From: an uncultured Pseudomonadota bacterium
GTDB taxonomy: Bacteria; Pseudomonadota; Gammaproteobacteria; Burkholderiales; Thiobacillaceae
Assembly (NCBI GenBank): GCA_903835655.1
Contig: CAILNT010000027.1
Coordinates: 61,964-125,963, forward strand
Reading direction: 5' to 3'
Length of the DNA: 64,000 nucleotides
Shown here: piece by piece, positions 8,734-26,216 of the stretch
How the letters are laid out: each line of letters starts with the position of its first letter
Numbering within the stretch: position 1 is the stretch's first letter
The notes under the pieces: model-generated
What the model was told of the DNA's origin: nothing
The model's input: the letters and a program-made list of their open reading frames with translations, nothing else
The model's database searches: none
Program-made: the position numbers and the translations under genes

Positions 8734-9719
8734 TGCTTCGCCGCATTTCCGGGCGTAAAGCTAGGCCCCGGCCCTTGCGCTGGGGTTTGCTTTTCTTGTT
8801 TGGGCTGGTCACGGTTCCGGCTGCGGCGCAGATTCAGACCACGCAGTCCCTGGATTTCGGCACCCTGGCGGTCACCGCCAATGCCACCCCCGCCAGTGCG
8901 CTTATCACTCCTCTGGGCTATGCGGGTTATGGCAGCGGCTGGGCCAATATACTTGCGGGCAAGCCTGGGCAATACAGGCTGACGGGCTACCCGGCTTTTA
9001 CCGACATCAGCGTGAGCCTGGATCCATCGCCGCTGACCCTGGTCAGTGGTACTGGCGAGACGCTGACCGTGCAGGCGGCTATCAGCAATCCGACTTTGCT
9101 GCACACGGATCAGGCTGGTTCGGTGAGCTTCAGTCTCGGTGCCACCCTCACCACCAGCGGCGATGGTCAGCCTTATCAAGACGGCGCTTATCACGGCCAA
9201 CCCTCGCTGAATCTCAGCTACGTCTACCTCGGCGCGTCCCAGGTCGGGCATGAGTACGTCAATGTCGATGCCACGCTGCGCAGCAGCCTGGTGCTCGCAC
9301 AACTGCAAGGCCTCACTTTCGGCAAGCTTGCGGTATTCTCCTCGAATGCAGACCAGGCCAGTATGACGCTTAGCCCGGCCGGCCTGGTGTCGCTGCACCG
9401 CCCCGGAGCCGCTAATCTGATTCGTTTCGGTGGAGAGCTGCCTGCCACCATCCAGGTGACAACCGGCGCGCCTTACATGTCGGTGAGCATCGTGCTTCCC
9501 GCCGTTCCCACTTATCTCGTCCATTCTTCCCTGTCGCCGGCGATCGCCCGACTGGTGGTGACGAATTTCACGGCGCAGCCCGTGGGCGGCAGCGCCAAAC
9601 TCAGTGCCCAGGGTTCCCTGAATTTTCTCATCGGTGCTACCTTGAGCACCGAGCAGACGACCAAGCAGTATCAGGATGGCGTCTATATGGGAACGTACGA
9701 CGTCTCGGTCGTGTATTGA
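8733..9719 (+). CDS. Two-domain DUF4402-like pilin or tip protein
   Basis: 328 residues; the ATG at 8733 shares bases with the stop of the previous gene (TGATG). The signal peptide runs through LLFLFGLVTVPAAAQ. The mature protein is an internal duplication: each half starts with a strand containing LDFGTLAV or LTFGKLAVF and ends with a motif of the form QDGxYxGxYxxxV (YQDGAYHGQP in the first half, YQDGVYMGTY at the C-terminus). This two-module layout resembles an adhesin or tip subunit, with the single-domain neighbour as the main subunit; that division of labour is inference. It is followed by the chaperone gene after 27 bp. Confidence 0.75.
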   Translation: MLRRISGRKARPRPLRWGLLFLFGLVTVPAAAQIQTTQSLDFGTLAVTANATPASALITPLGYAGYGSGWANILAGKPGQYRLTGYPAFTDISVSLDPSPLTLVSGTGETLTVQAAISNPTLLHTDQAGSVSFSLGATLTTSGDGQPYQDGAYHGQPSLNLSYVYLGASQVGHEYVNVDATLRSSLVLAQLQGLTFGKLAVFSSNADQASMTLSPAGLVSLHRPGAANLIRFGGELPATIQVTTGAPYMSVSIVLPAVPTYLVHSSLSPAIARLVVTNFTAQPVGGSAKLSAQGSLNFLIGATLSTEQTTKQYQDGVYMGTYDVSVVY

Positions 9720-9746
9720 TCCATACGCTTCGAACAGAGGGTTTTC

Positions 9747-10580
9747 ATGAAAGTATCCGGTTTCTGGCGCACCGCGTTTCTGAGTTTCGCCTTCTGGATG
9801 AATTCGGCCCAGGCCGACATCCTGGTCAGCCCCACGCGCGCGATCCTCAGCGATGAGCGCCCCCAAGCCGTCATCAGCCTGTACAACCCAGGGACTACGC
9901 CCTCGATCTACGGTCTGAGTTGGGTGGAGCACCGATTCACCGAGGACGGGAAGATGCTCAACCTCAAGGAGGGCGAGAACCCGAGTTCCGTAGCCGGGTT
10001 TGTCCACTTCTCCCCGCGCCGTGTCGTGGTCGCGCCCGGGCAGACACAGACTGTTCGGGTCAGTTACCACGCACCCGCCGACCTGGCCCCCGGCGAATAT
10101 CGCTCCTACCTGCGCATCGCTCAGGAAGCGAGCCCTGGCGCCGGCACGCCGGTCGCCAGTGGCGAACAGAAGGGCATCACTTTCCAGCTCAATGCTCTGA
10201 TGTCCTATGCCGTGCCGGTCTTCGTGCGTCATGGAGCGGGGACGGCCACGGCCGCGGTCTCCGCGATCGAGCCCACCCAGGTCAAGCGCGATGGCGGTAC
10301 CGTGCCCGCCCTGAAGGTGAGTCTCACGCACGGCGGTGTGTTTAGTTCCTACGGGCGCATCGCCGTCTATCAGCAACTCGACGCCAACGCGCCGGTGGAG
10401 CTGATCGGTGAAGCCGGTGCCGTGGCCATCTACACCGAGGTGCTCGGGACGACTCGGGTGGTCGAACTGAAACCCGGCAACAAGCTGGAGCCGGGCAGCT
10501 GGATCCGGGTGACCTACGAGGGGGAGGACGCCGACCGCGGCCAGGTCTACGCGGAGCGCAGTTTCCAGGTCGGGAAGTAG
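9747..10580 (+). CDS. PapD-like periplasmic fimbrial chaperone
   Basis: 277 residues with a signal peptide ending at NSAQA. Two Ig-like domains are recognisable. The first has the chaperone pattern DILVSPTRAILSDERPQAVI then SLYNPGTTPSIYGLSW, a middle segment FSPRRVVVAPGQTQTVRV (the F1-G1 strand region that donates to the pilin) and GEYRSYLRI. The second domain is more divergent. Such chaperones cap pilin subunits in the periplasm and hand them to the usher. This protein is the strongest evidence that the 2.8-10.6 kb locus is a chaperone-usher-type fibre system. It closes the plus-strand operon and is followed by a heptamer repeat. Confidence 0.85.
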   Translation: MKVSGFWRTAFLSFAFWMNSAQADILVSPTRAILSDERPQAVISLYNPGTTPSIYGLSWVEHRFTEDGKMLNLKEGENPSSVAGFVHFSPRRVVVAPGQTQTVRVSYHAPADLAPGEYRSYLRIAQEASPGAGTPVASGEQKGITFQLNALMSYAVPVFVRHGAGTATAAVSAIEPTQVKRDGGTVPALKVSLTHGGVFSSYGRIAVYQQLDANAPVELIGEAGAVAIYTEVLGTTRVVELKPGNKLEPGSWIRVTYEGEDADRGQVYAERSFQVGK

Positions 10581-10581
10581 C

Positions 10582-10605
10582 AGGTTCAAGGTTCAAGGTT
10601 CAAGG
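10582..10605. repeat. Tandem heptamer AGGTTCA, 3.4 copies
   Basis: AGGTTCA repeated without mismatch between the stop of the chaperone gene and the 3' end of the convergent asnO. It is one of four 7-bp tandem tracts at gene edges in this window (others at 43859, 50584 and 53289). The unit differs between sites but the period is always seven. Confidence 0.85.
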
Positions 10606-10633
10606 GAAAATCGCTGGCCCCTTGTGCCTGCCT

Positions 10634-12409
10634 TTATCCGACGTTGCGCTGTAGCCAGTATTCCAGCAGCGCCAGGTGCCAAAGCTTGCTGCCCTGGATG
10701 CGGGTGTGGTGGCGTTCCGGTTCGGCCAGAAGCTTTTCCACGTAGGCCCGATCAAACAGTCCGCGCTCGTGGCAGGCGCGTGAGTCGAGGATGGCGCGCA
10801 TGAAATCGAGGAATTCGCCGCGCACGTATTTCAGCGCCGGCATGGGGAAATAACCTTTCTTGCGGTCGATCACCGCATCCGGCAAGCGGCCGCGGGAAAT
10901 CTGCTTCAGCACGTGCTTGCCGCCGGAGGCCAGCTTCAACTCGGCTGGCATGGACGCCGCCAATTCCACCAGTTCATGGTCGAGGAAGGGCACGCGCGCT
11001 TCCAGGCCCCAGGCCATGGTCATGTTGTCCACCCGTTTTACCGGGTCGTCGGTGATCAGCATGGTGACATCCATGCGCAGCACCCGGTCGAGGAACTCGT
11101 CTGCACCCGCCTCTTCCAGGCGCGCGGCCACCAGCGCCGAGGTGTAATCCTCGCCCTGCCAGGGCGGTGTCACCATGGCGCGATATTCGTCGTGGTCGCG
11201 GTCGAAGTAATGGCGGCGGAAGCGTTCCAGCGGGCTGCCGAGTGCATCGGCCTGCATCTGCCCGTACCAGTAATAACCGCCGAAGACTTCGTCGGCACCC
11301 TGGCCGCTTTGTACCACTTTCACGGTCTTCGCCACCTGTTCGGAGAGCAGGTAGAACGCCACCGCGTCCTGCGCCACCATGGGTTCGGCCATGTTGTCCA
11401 CGGCCTCCGGCAGGCGCACCAATACTTCGCTGTTGGGGATGCGGTACTGGTGGTGCCGCGTGCCGTAATGGGCGGCGACCGCGTCCGAATACTCGAATTC
11501 GTGGCCGGATTCCTCGGGCTGATCCTCGAAGCCTACGGAGAAGGTCATCAGGTCACTCACCCCCTGTTCCGCCAGCAGGGCCACCAGCAGGCTGGAGTCC
11601 AGCCCACCCGAGAGCAGCACGCCAACCTTCACGTCGGCGATCGCCAGACGTTTCCGGACCGCCTCCTTCAGTGCCTGGTGGATGGCCTCGGTCCATTCGG
11701 CTGCCGATTTCGCTCGCGTCGGCCGTTGTGCGGTCAAGCGCCAATAGATCGATTGCCGGCTGTCCCCAGCTATGGATACGCGCATCCAGGTCGCCGGGAT
11801 CAGCTTGCGGATGCCGGCCAACACGGTGCGCGGCGCCGGTACCACGGCGTGCAAGGTGAAATGCTGATGCAGCGCCACGGCATCGAGTGTGGTGTCGATA
11901 TCGCCCGACGCCAGCAGGGCCTGTACGCTGGACGCGAAGCGCAGGCGTTTGCCGTCCAGGCTGTAATACAGCGGCTTGATACCAAGGCGGTCGCGGGCGA
12001 GAAAGACGCTTTGTGTTTTTTCGTCCCAGATCGCGAAGGCGAAGGCGCCGGAGAGGCGCGCCACACAGTCTTCGCCCCATTGCGCGTAGGCGCGCAGGAT
12101 CACTTCGGTGTCGCCATCGGAGTCGAAGCCATGCCCCAGAGCCAGCAGTTCGGCACGCAGTTCCGGGTAGTTGTAGATCGTGCCGTTGAAGACCAGGGTG
12201 AGGCCGGCCTCGACATCGACCATGGGCTGCGCCGAGCGTTCGGAGAGGTCGATGATGGCCAGGCGGCGATGGCCGAAAGCCACTGGCCCCAGGCCCCAAT
12301 ACCCCGCGGCATCCGGCCCGCGCCGTGCCAGACGCGCGTTCATGGCTTCAATGGTCGCGCGCGCGGGGGCCGTGCCATCGAAGCGGAATTCGCCGGCTAT
12401 GCCGCACAT
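10634..12409 (-). CDS. asnO: N-acetylglutaminylglutamine amidotransferase (asparagine synthetase family)
   Basis: 591 residues. The N-terminal class II glutamine amidotransferase domain begins with Cys2 (MCGIAGEFRF), followed by ARRGPDAAGYW and a synthetase domain with the PP-loop SGGLDSSLLVALL. Over its full length the protein matches, from memory, the N-acetylglutaminylglutamine amide (NAGGN) branch more than AsnB: FHAVVPAPRTLL-like and DDPVKRVDNMTMAWGLEAR segments and the ending GSKLWHLALLEYWL. NAGGN is an osmoprotective dipeptide amide. Its usual partners (the dipeptide ligase and an M42 peptidase) are not adjacent here, so they are elsewhere or absent. It precedes the srkA-like gene's 3' end on the same strand, with a 45-bp gap. 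Confidence 0.85.
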   Translation of the reverse strand: MCGIAGEFRFDGTAPARATIEAMNARLARRGPDAAGYWGLGPVAFGHRRLAIIDLSERSAQPMVDVEAGLTLVFNGTIYNYPELRAELLALGHGFDSDGDTEVILRAYAQWGEDCVARLSGAFAFAIWDEKTQSVFLARDRLGIKPLYYSLDGKRLRFASSVQALLASGDIDTTLDAVALHQHFTLHAVVPAPRTVLAGIRKLIPATWMRVSIAGDSRQSIYWRLTAQRPTRAKSAAEWTEAIHQALKEAVRKRLAIADVKVGVLLSGGLDSSLLVALLAEQGVSDLMTFSVGFEDQPEESGHEFEYSDAVAAHYGTRHHQYRIPNSEVLVRLPEAVDNMAEPMVAQDAVAFYLLSEQVAKTVKVVQSGQGADEVFGGYYWYGQMQADALGSPLERFRRHYFDRDHDEYRAMVTPPWQGEDYTSALVAARLEEAGADEFLDRVLRMDVTMLITDDPVKRVDNMTMAWGLEARVPFLDHELVELAASMPAELKLASGGKHVLKQISRGRLPDAVIDRKKGYFPMPALKYVRGEFLDFMRAILDSRACHERGLFDRAYVEKLLAEPERHHTRIQGSKLWHLALLEYWLQRNVG

Positions 12410-12454
12410 GATGAGTTCCGAGTGGTGAGCACGATTACGCTTGGAGCGGCATGA

Positions 12455-16041
<3,587 letters not shown>

Positions 16042-16063
16042 TTGGCAGCCATCCGCTGCCTAA

Positions 16064-17368
<1,305 letters not shown>

Positions 17369-17369
17369 A

Positions 17370-17701
17370 ATGCGAGGGCTGTCCTGGGCGTTGTTGGTGC
17401 TGATCCTGCTGCTGCAATATCCGCTCTGGCTGGGCAAGGGGAGTTGGCCAAGGGTATGGGATATGGAGCGGCAGGTAAACGCCCAGAAGACCGCCAACCT
17501 GGCTTTGGAGGCGCGCAATGTTCAGCTCGCCGCGGAGGCACAGGACCTGCACGGCGGTTATGATGCCCTCGAAGGCCGCGCCCGTTTCGAACTGGGCATG
17601 GTGCGTGGCGACGAAGTCTTCATTCATGTAATCGAGTCCGAAGCCGGAAAGTCGCCCGGCGGCGACGCCGCCGTTTCGCCCCGTGAGGAGAGTAAGAGCA
17701 A

Positions 17702-17705
<4 letters not shown>
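17370..17705 (+). CDS. ftsB: Cell division protein FtsB
   Basis: Small bitopic division protein of the FtsQLB complex. 111 residues: one N-terminal membrane helix (about residues 4-20, SWALLVLILLLQYPLWLG), then a periplasmic coiled coil (DMERQVNAQKTANLALEARN) and a short conserved block ending with ARFELGMVRGDEVFIHVI. The last 20 residues are a charged tail. It begins one base after the enolase stop and overlaps the next start by 4 bp, so translation is probably coupled through eno-ftsB-zipA. Confidence 0.93.
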
Positions 17706-21059
<3,354 letters not shown>

Positions 21060-21179
21060 AACGCATCATCCAAGCTGTCTTGGTTCCGGCCCGCCCGCTT
21101 CGCGGGTTCGGCCTGCGTGCGCAGTCCCGCCCTGACGGGCATTCGGGCCGTCACTGAAACGGCCTTCGAGGAGAGAGAA

Positions 21180-22073
21180 ATGAAAAAAGTTACGAAGGCC
21201 GTTTTCCCCGCCGCGGGCATGGGCACCCGCTTCCTGCCCGCCACCAAGGCCAACCCCAAGGAGATGTTGCCCATTGTCGACAAGCCCCTGATCCAGTATG
21301 CGGCGGAAGAAGCCGCGGCGGCGGGCATTACCGACCTGATCTTCATCATCGGCCGTACCAAGCGCGCCATCGCCGACCATTTCGACAAGGCATATGAGCT
21401 GGAAGTGGAACTGGAGACGCGCGGCAAGTTGCGCGCCCTGGAAGAGCTGCGCAATATGCTGCCGGTCAACATCAACTACATCTATATCCGCCAGGCTGAG
21501 GCACTGGGCCTGGGCCACGCCGTGCTTTGCGCGCAGCCGGCGATCAACGACGAGCCCTTCGCCGTGCTGCTCGCCGATGACCTGATCGACGGCAAACCGG
21601 GCGTGACCAAGCAGATGTGCGACCTGTACAGCTACTACCAGTGTTCGCTGGTGGGGGTGCAGAACGTGGCACCCGAGGAAACCGCGTCTTACGGCATCGT
21701 CGCGGCCGAGCCGATGGCCCCGCGTCTCTCGCGCATCACCCAGATCGTCGAGAAACCCGCCCCCGCGGTGGCACCCTCCACCCTCGGCGTGGTCGGGCGC
21801 TATGTGCTCACGCCGCGCATCTTCCACCATCTACAACGGATCGAGCGCGGCGCGGGTGGCGAACTCCAACTCACCGACGCCATCGCCGCCCTGCTCAAGG
21901 AGCAGCAGGTGCTGGCCTATGAGTTCGATGGCAAGCGGTACGACTGCGGCACCAAGCTGGGTTATCTGGAGGCTACGGTGGAATACGCATTGCAGCACCC
22001 GGAAGTCAGCGGCGAATTCCTGGTCTACCTGGAAAAGCGCTTCGGTCTCCCTTGCCGCCCCGAGCGGACATGA
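21180..22073 (+). CDS. galU: UTP-glucose-1-phosphate uridylyltransferase
   Basis: Makes UDP-glucose for exopolysaccharide, LPS and osmolyte synthesis. 297 residues from ATG 21180, which is preceded by GAGGAGAGAG. The nucleotide-binding signature [20 protein letters not shown] and the following [13 protein letters not shown] are intact, as are [22 protein letters not shown] and [13 protein letters not shown] near the C-terminus. The 120 bp between ligA and galU hold no gene I can support. The stop overlaps the next start by 4 bp (ATGA). Confidence 0.97.
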   Translation: MKKVTKAVFPAAGMGTRFLPATKANPKEMLPIVDKPLIQYAAEEAAAAGITDLIFIIGRTKRAIADHFDKAYELEVELETRGKLRALEELRNMLPVNINYIYIRQAEALGLGHAVLCAQPAINDEPFAVLLADDLIDGKPGVTKQMCDLYSYYQCSLVGVQNVAPEETASYGIVAAEPMAPRLSRITQIVEKPAPAVAPSTLGVVGRYVLTPRIFHHLQRIERGAGGELQLTDAIAALLKEQQVLAYEFDGKRYDCGTKLGYLEATVEYALQHPEVSGEFLVYLEKRFGLPCRPERT

Positions 22074-23230
22074 GCCGCCGCCTGGCGCTGTGCTTGCTAT
22101 GCTCCTTGCTGGCCTGGGGGAGTGGCCCGGCGCAGGCGCACGAGCGCCGGGCCACGTATCTGGGTAACCCCGCGACCCGGTTCGCGGCGCCGCTCAAGAC
22201 GCCGGAGGATTTGCGCCGGATGCTGCTTTCACCCGCCTTGCAGGCGGATGTGAACGCGATCCTGCGGCAGAGCAATTATCTCGGCGACCTCCAGGATTTT
22301 CGCGACGCCGTGGCCAAGGCCGGCGTGCGCGAGATCCAGATCCCGCCCGGCACCCTGCTCGCGGCCATGTCTACGCGCCTGAAGGGAAGGGCGATATTGT
22401 TGCATCAGGTGCGCTGGGCCGGGGCCGGGCCGTTCGCGGCCTATACGTTCGACTTCGATTCAAAAGGGCATCGTTACCGGCTGACCGCGCCGAAACCATG
22501 CAGCAATTTCTGGGTGGAGGAGCAACTGCCGCCACCCGCACCCATCCTGGCGCTGAACTGCGTGTCGCCTGCAGAACAGCCCTTGCCGCGTGCGTTCGAG
22601 ACTTGCCAGCGTGTCGGCAATAGCGGCAATGCGGCGCTGCCCCAGGTCACCCTGACCCTGCCGATACCCGCCGCCACCCATGTGCTCGGCAGCACGGGGG
22701 GCGCGGAACTGGCGGCGGATCGCCTCACCTGGCAGGTACGGGATCTCGCCCCTGGGGGCAGCCAGCTGCTCTGCGCCACCTTTTCCGCGGATCAGCCCGG
22801 CGTGGTTTCGTTTCTGAGCACGGCGGTGGCCGAGCGCACGCTGCAAAGCGCCTGTACTACCCGCGTCTACGGCATCCCGGCAGTCCTGCTGGAGGTCGTC
22901 GATCAGTCCGATCCCGTCATGGTGGGAAATGAGGTGGTCTACGTGATCCGTGTGCAGAACCAGGGTTCGGAGGCTTTGCGCCATGTTCGGGTCGTGGCAA
23001 CTCTGGAAGACAGCCAGGCGTTTCTCTCTGGCAGCGGCCCGAGCGATGTGACGGCGGCCGATTCCAGGATCACGGTGGCACCGCTCCCGCTTCTGGAAGC
23101 GAAGGCGGAAGCCGTATGGCGGATCAGCGTCAAGGCGCTCAAGGCCGCCGATGTCCGCTTCGCCGTGGAACTGCAAGTGGATCAGTTTGCACGCCCGATT
23201 TCCGAAACCGAGGCAACCAGGCAGTACTAA
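22070..23230 (+). CDS. Secreted protein of unknown function with a C-terminal Ig-like (DUF11-type) domain
   Basis: 386 residues from ATG 22070, coupled to galU by an ATGA overlap. It has a clear signal peptide ([20 protein letters not shown]). The N-terminal 130 residues are not recognised. From about residue 170 two beta-sandwich segments follow: one with [20 protein letters not shown], and a final one of the conserved-repeat/DUF11 type ([19 protein letters not shown] then [15 protein letters not shown]). Paired Cys residues suggest disulfides and an extracytoplasmic location. Its stop interlocks with that of the convergent next gene (shared CTAA). Function unknown; the tie to galU might mean a polysaccharide or surface role. 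Confidence 0.72.
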   Translation: MSRRLALCLLCSLLAWGSGPAQAHERRATYLGNPATRFAAPLKTPEDLRRMLLSPALQADVNAILRQSNYLGDLQDFRDAVAKAGVREIQIPPGTLLAAMSTRLKGRAILLHQVRWAGAGPFAAYTFDFDSKGHRYRLTAPKPCSNFWVEEQLPPPAPILALNCVSPAEQPLPRAFETCQRVGNSGNAALPQVTLTLPIPAATHVLGSTGGAELAADRLTWQVRDLAPGGSQLLCATFSADQPGVVSFLSTAVAERTLQSACTTRVYGIPAVLLEVVDQSDPVMVGNEVVYVIRVQNQGSEALRHVRVVATLEDSQAFLSGSGPSDVTAADSRITVAPLPLLEAKAEAVWRISVKALKAADVRFAVELQVDQFARPISETEATRQY

Positions 23231-23859
23231 GGCTTGATCCCGGCCAGTCGCCGGGTGATTTCCCCGTTGCAAAGGGCGCTCAGGTGGCGGTAGGAGGCCG
23301 GGTTGTCTATGGTCTGGTGGTGTGGCAAGGCGCGCGCTTCGTAGGCATATTGGGTTTCCTGATAAAAGCGGCTTCTGGCGCGGTCCAGGCTCAGCGTACC
23401 GGCCCAGTCCAGCGCGTCGGGTGAGAACTGAGTCTGCGTGATCGCGCGTATCTCCTCGGGCATGGCGCGCAGCGCGGCCAGGTCAAAGCGCTGGTGGGTC
23501 AGTTCATGGCCCAGGATGACGTCGTAGGGGCAGGAACCCTCGGAAAACTCGCTGGCGACATAGATGATGGGCGTGGTCGTGATACGCGTGGTCATGGCCA
23601 GGCGCTTGCTTTTCAGGTCGGTTTGATCGAAAACCAGTTCCGTCTTCACCCGGTTCTGAAACAGACCCAGCCCCTGACTGGCGGCAAACCCGCCCTGTGC
23701 CTGCGCCTGCGTGATCTGGCGCACCGACTTCGTATGGTCGATGACCAGCGGGCCATGTGTGACCACGACCCGGTTGCTGACATTCCAGGCCGCGCAAGGT
23801 CCGCTGCCCAGGCAGAGCAGCACGAGGAACGGCACGAGGGTTGAGGGAGGGAAGGCCAT
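23227..23859 (-). CDS. Secreted HExxH protein, putative metallopeptidase-like
   Basis: 210 residues with a signal peptide (TLVPFLVLLCLGSGPCAAW). The central motif VILGHELTHQRFDLAAL is a zinc-metallopeptidase HExxH signature, flanked by Cys (GSCPYD, LSALCNGE) that could pair in the periplasm. The third zinc ligand is not obvious: candidates are the Glu/Tyr-rich stretch QETQYAYEARALPHHQ. I do not recognise the family with confidence. The gene converges on the secreted galU-linked protein with interlocked stop codons, and is divergent from surE across 155 bp. Confidence 0.65.
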   Translation of the reverse strand: MAFPPSTLVPFLVLLCLGSGPCAAWNVSNRVVVTHGPLVIDHTKSVRQITQAQAQGGFAASQGLGLFQNRVKTELVFDQTDLKSKRLAMTTRITTTPIIYVASEFSEGSCPYDVILGHELTHQRFDLAALRAMPEEIRAITQTQFSPDALDWAGTLSLDRARSRFYQETQYAYEARALPHHQTIDNPASYRHLSALCNGEITRRLAGIKP

Positions 23860-24014
23860 GGCTGCGGACTATAGCGGCAATTCGCGGCGGGCGTTGAGGG
23901 TGCGTGGGCGCGCGGCGGGGAAGCGCTACAACAGGCGAACTAAACCACGTAGAATTCGCGCGCCTGCCCCTGTTGACGCGCCGCGACGGCTCGCGATAAC
24001 CCACTCTATATCGA

Positions 24015-24776
24015 ATGCGAATACTCCTCAGTAATGACGATGGCTATTTCGCCCCCGGACTGACCATCCTCGCCGATACGCTCGGCCGCCATGGCCATGA
24101 GATCACGGTCGTCGCTCCGGAACGCGATCGCAGCGGCGCGAGCAACTCCCTGACGCTGGATCGGCCGCTGCTGGTGCGCAAGACGCCGGGCGGCTTTCAT
24201 TATGTCAACGGTACACCCACGGACTGCGTGCATCTTGCGGTGACCGGACTCTTGCCGCAGCTACCCGAGATGGTCATTTCCGGCATCAATCACGGCGCCA
24301 ACATGGGCGACGACACGGTGTATTCCGGCACGGTGGCCGCTGCCACAGAAGGCTTCCTGCTGGGCATTCCTTCCGTGGCGATCTCGCTGGCCGCTACCTC
24401 GCAGGCCAACGGCCCGCCGGACAATTTTCAGGCGGCGGCAGACTTTCTCGTTACCCTGGTGGCGCGTTTTTCCGCGCGGCCCTTCCCCGAGCACGTACTG
24501 CTCAATGTCAACGTGCCGGATCTGCCGGCCGATCGGGTTGCCGGCATTGAAGTCACTCGCCTGGGGCGCCGCCACAAGGCACAGGACACGGTGAAGACCG
24601 TCAATCCACGCAACCAGACCATGTATTGGGTGGGCGCGGCGGGTACGGCCCAGGATGCCGGGCCGGGGACGGATTTCCATGCCGTGGCGCAGGGCCGAAT
24701 TTCCCTGACGCCGCTGCAACTGGATCTCACCCGCTACGCCCAGATGGGGCTGGTCGAGGATTGGCTGTCACGATGA
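24015..24776 (+). CDS. surE: 5'-nucleotidase SurE
   Basis: Metal-dependent nucleoside monophosphate phosphatase of stationary phase. 253 residues. The metal site [13 protein letters not shown] opens the protein, with [45 protein letters not shown] and NVNVPD following in the standard SurE order. First gene of the conserved surE-pcm-nlpD-rpoS group. The 155 bp upstream, shared with a divergent gene, should hold its promoter; I cannot define the boxes. Confidence 0.96.
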   Translation: MRILLSNDDGYFAPGLTILADTLGRHGHEITVVAPERDRSGASNSLTLDRPLLVRKTPGGFHYVNGTPTDCVHLAVTGLLPQLPEMVISGINHGANMGDDTVYSGTVAAATEGFLLGIPSVAISLAATSQANGPPDNFQAAADFLVTLVARFSARPFPEHVLLNVNVPDLPADRVAGIEVTRLGRRHKAQDTVKTVNPRNQTMYWVGAAGTAQDAGPGTDFHAVAQGRISLTPLQLDLTRYAQMGLVEDWLSR

Positions 24777-24804
24777 TCGGGGATACTGCGGTGAGAAATC
24801 AAGG

Positions 24805-25458
24805 ATGAACGTCGGCGTCGGCATGATCTCGCAGCGTACCCGTGCGCGCATGCTGGAACGGCTCAAGGTACAGGGCATCAAGGATGTACTGGTGCTGGCG
24901 GCGATGAATTCCATGCCGCGCCACCCGTTCGTGGAAGAGGCGCTGCATTCGCGCGCCTACGAAGACACGCCCCTGCCCATCGGCCAGGGTCAGACGATCT
25001 CCAGTCCCTATACCGTCGCTCGTTCCTGCGAACTGGCCTGCCAGGGCCGCATCCTGGAGCGCGTGCTGGAAATCGGCGGCGGCTGCGGCTACCAGGCCGC
25101 GGTACTCTCGAAGCTGGCGAAGGAAGTGGTCAGCATCGAGCGCATCTCGAAGCTGGTCGGGCGCTCGCGCCTGACTTTGCGCAGTTTGCGCATCAACAAC
25201 GTGTTGATGAAGAACGCCGACGGCAGCCACGGGTTTCCGGAGGCTGCGCCCTTCGATGCCATCGTCGTCGCCGCGGCCATGCCCTATATCCCGGAAGAGC
25301 TCAAGCGACAACTCAAGCCGGGTGGCCGACTGGTCGCTCCTGTCGGCGCTGGCGATTCGCAATATCTGGTGGTGGTCGATGCGAGCCTGGAAGGCGGTTT
25401 CAGCGAACGCATCCTGGAAGCGGTCAAGTTCGTGCCTCTTCTGGGGGGCGTGAGCTGA
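24805..25458 (+). CDS. pcm: Protein-L-isoaspartate O-methyltransferase
   Basis: Repairs isoaspartyl damage in aged proteins with S-adenosylmethionine. 217 residues. The family signature is clear: [20 protein letters not shown] and [15 protein letters not shown], then the SAM motif [19 protein letters not shown] (the more usual form is GTGSGYQAAV), SIERISKLV, and [17 protein letters not shown]. It is 28 bp after surE and 5 bp before nlpD, so these are one transcription unit. Confidence 0.96.
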   Translation: MNVGVGMISQRTRARMLERLKVQGIKDVLVLAAMNSMPRHPFVEEALHSRAYEDTPLPIGQGQTISSPYTVARSCELACQGRILERVLEIGGGCGYQAAVLSKLAKEVVSIERISKLVGRSRLTLRSLRINNVLMKNADGSHGFPEAAPFDAIVVAAAMPYIPEELKRQLKPGGRLVAPVGAGDSQYLVVVDASLEGGFSERILEAVKFVPLLGGVS

Positions 25459-25463
25459 TCCGA

Positions 25464-26171
25464 ATGGTGCTCGTCGTGCTCGCCGGTTGCGCCAGCACTC
25501 ACCACGCCGCGCCGATACTCGAGCGCGCGCAGAGGCCTCCGCCCCGGCAGGCCCCGGTTGCCGCCGGCTACTATCGAGTCCAGCCAGGCGACACCCTCTA
25601 CAAGATCGCTTTCCAACATGGTCAGGATTTCCTCGACCTGGCTTCCTGGAACCGGATCGCCGCGCCCGACCATATCCGCAGCGGCGAGCTTCTGCGCATC
25701 CTGCCGCCGGCCGCCCCAAGTGTCACGCGCAACGCGCCCGTACAGCCCGGCTCCGTGGCAAGGCCCCCCGAGGCGGCCTACGACTTTGCCGACGAGCCGC
25801 CGCCGCAGCGCTGGGCCTGGCCGTTGCAAGGCCCCATCCTCACGCGTTTCGGCGCGGGCCTGAACAAAGGCATCGACATCGCCGGTCCACGCGGTTTGGC
25901 GGTGCAGGCTGCGGCCAACGGCCGCGTCGTCTATGCCGGTTCCGGCTTGCGGGGTTATGGAAAACTAATCATTATTCGCCACGGGAAAACCTTACTATCT
26001 GCCTATGCCCATAATGCCCGTATCCTGGTAAACGAAGGGCAGAGCGTCCGTTGTGGTCAGAGCATCGGGGAGATCGGCGACAGCGATGCGGACCGCGTCA
26101 TGCTGCATTTCGAGATCCGCGAATTTGGCAGGCCCGTGGATCCCCTGAATTACCTTCCGGCGACCGGTTAG
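25464..26171 (+). CDS. nlpD: NlpD-type lipoprotein, LysM plus degenerate M23 domain (amidase activator)
   Basis: 235 residues. A lipobox (VVLAGC) makes Cys9 the lipidation site, then a LysM domain (YYRVQPGDTLYKIAFQHGQD) and a C-terminal M23/LytM domain. Zinc ligands of active M23 peptidases are missing: the HxxxD motif is replaced by NKGIDIAG and only one His of HxH remains (VMLHFEIREFG). That matches NlpD/EnvC proteins, which activate AmiC-type amidases at septation rather than cut themselves. The signal peptide before Cys9 is unusually short and has no basic residue; an in-frame CTG at 25455 would add Leu-Ile-Arg. The gene precedes rpoS, and in E. coli rpoS is transcribed partly from within nlpD. 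Confidence 0.9.
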   Translation: MVLVVLAGCASTHHAAPILERAQRPPPRQAPVAAGYYRVQPGDTLYKIAFQHGQDFLDLASWNRIAAPDHIRSGELLRILPPAAPSVTRNAPVQPGSVARPPEAAYDFADEPPPQRWAWPLQGPILTRFGAGLNKGIDIAGPRGLAVQAAANGRVVYAGSGLRGYGKLIIIRHGKTLLSAYAHNARILVNEGQSVRCGQSIGEIGDSDADRVMLHFEIREFGRPVDPLNYLPATG

Positions 26172-26216
26172 CCGTCCTTCGGGCGCGCCGGTGGGCGATA
26201 CCCGACAGGAGAGAAG

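Noticed and set aside
8580..10589. 669-codon minus-strand frame across the pilin-like and chaperone genes
   Set aside because: Antisense of three plus-strand genes with clear signal peptides and family motifs; the translated product is His/Arg/Gly-rich low-complexity typical of shadow frames.
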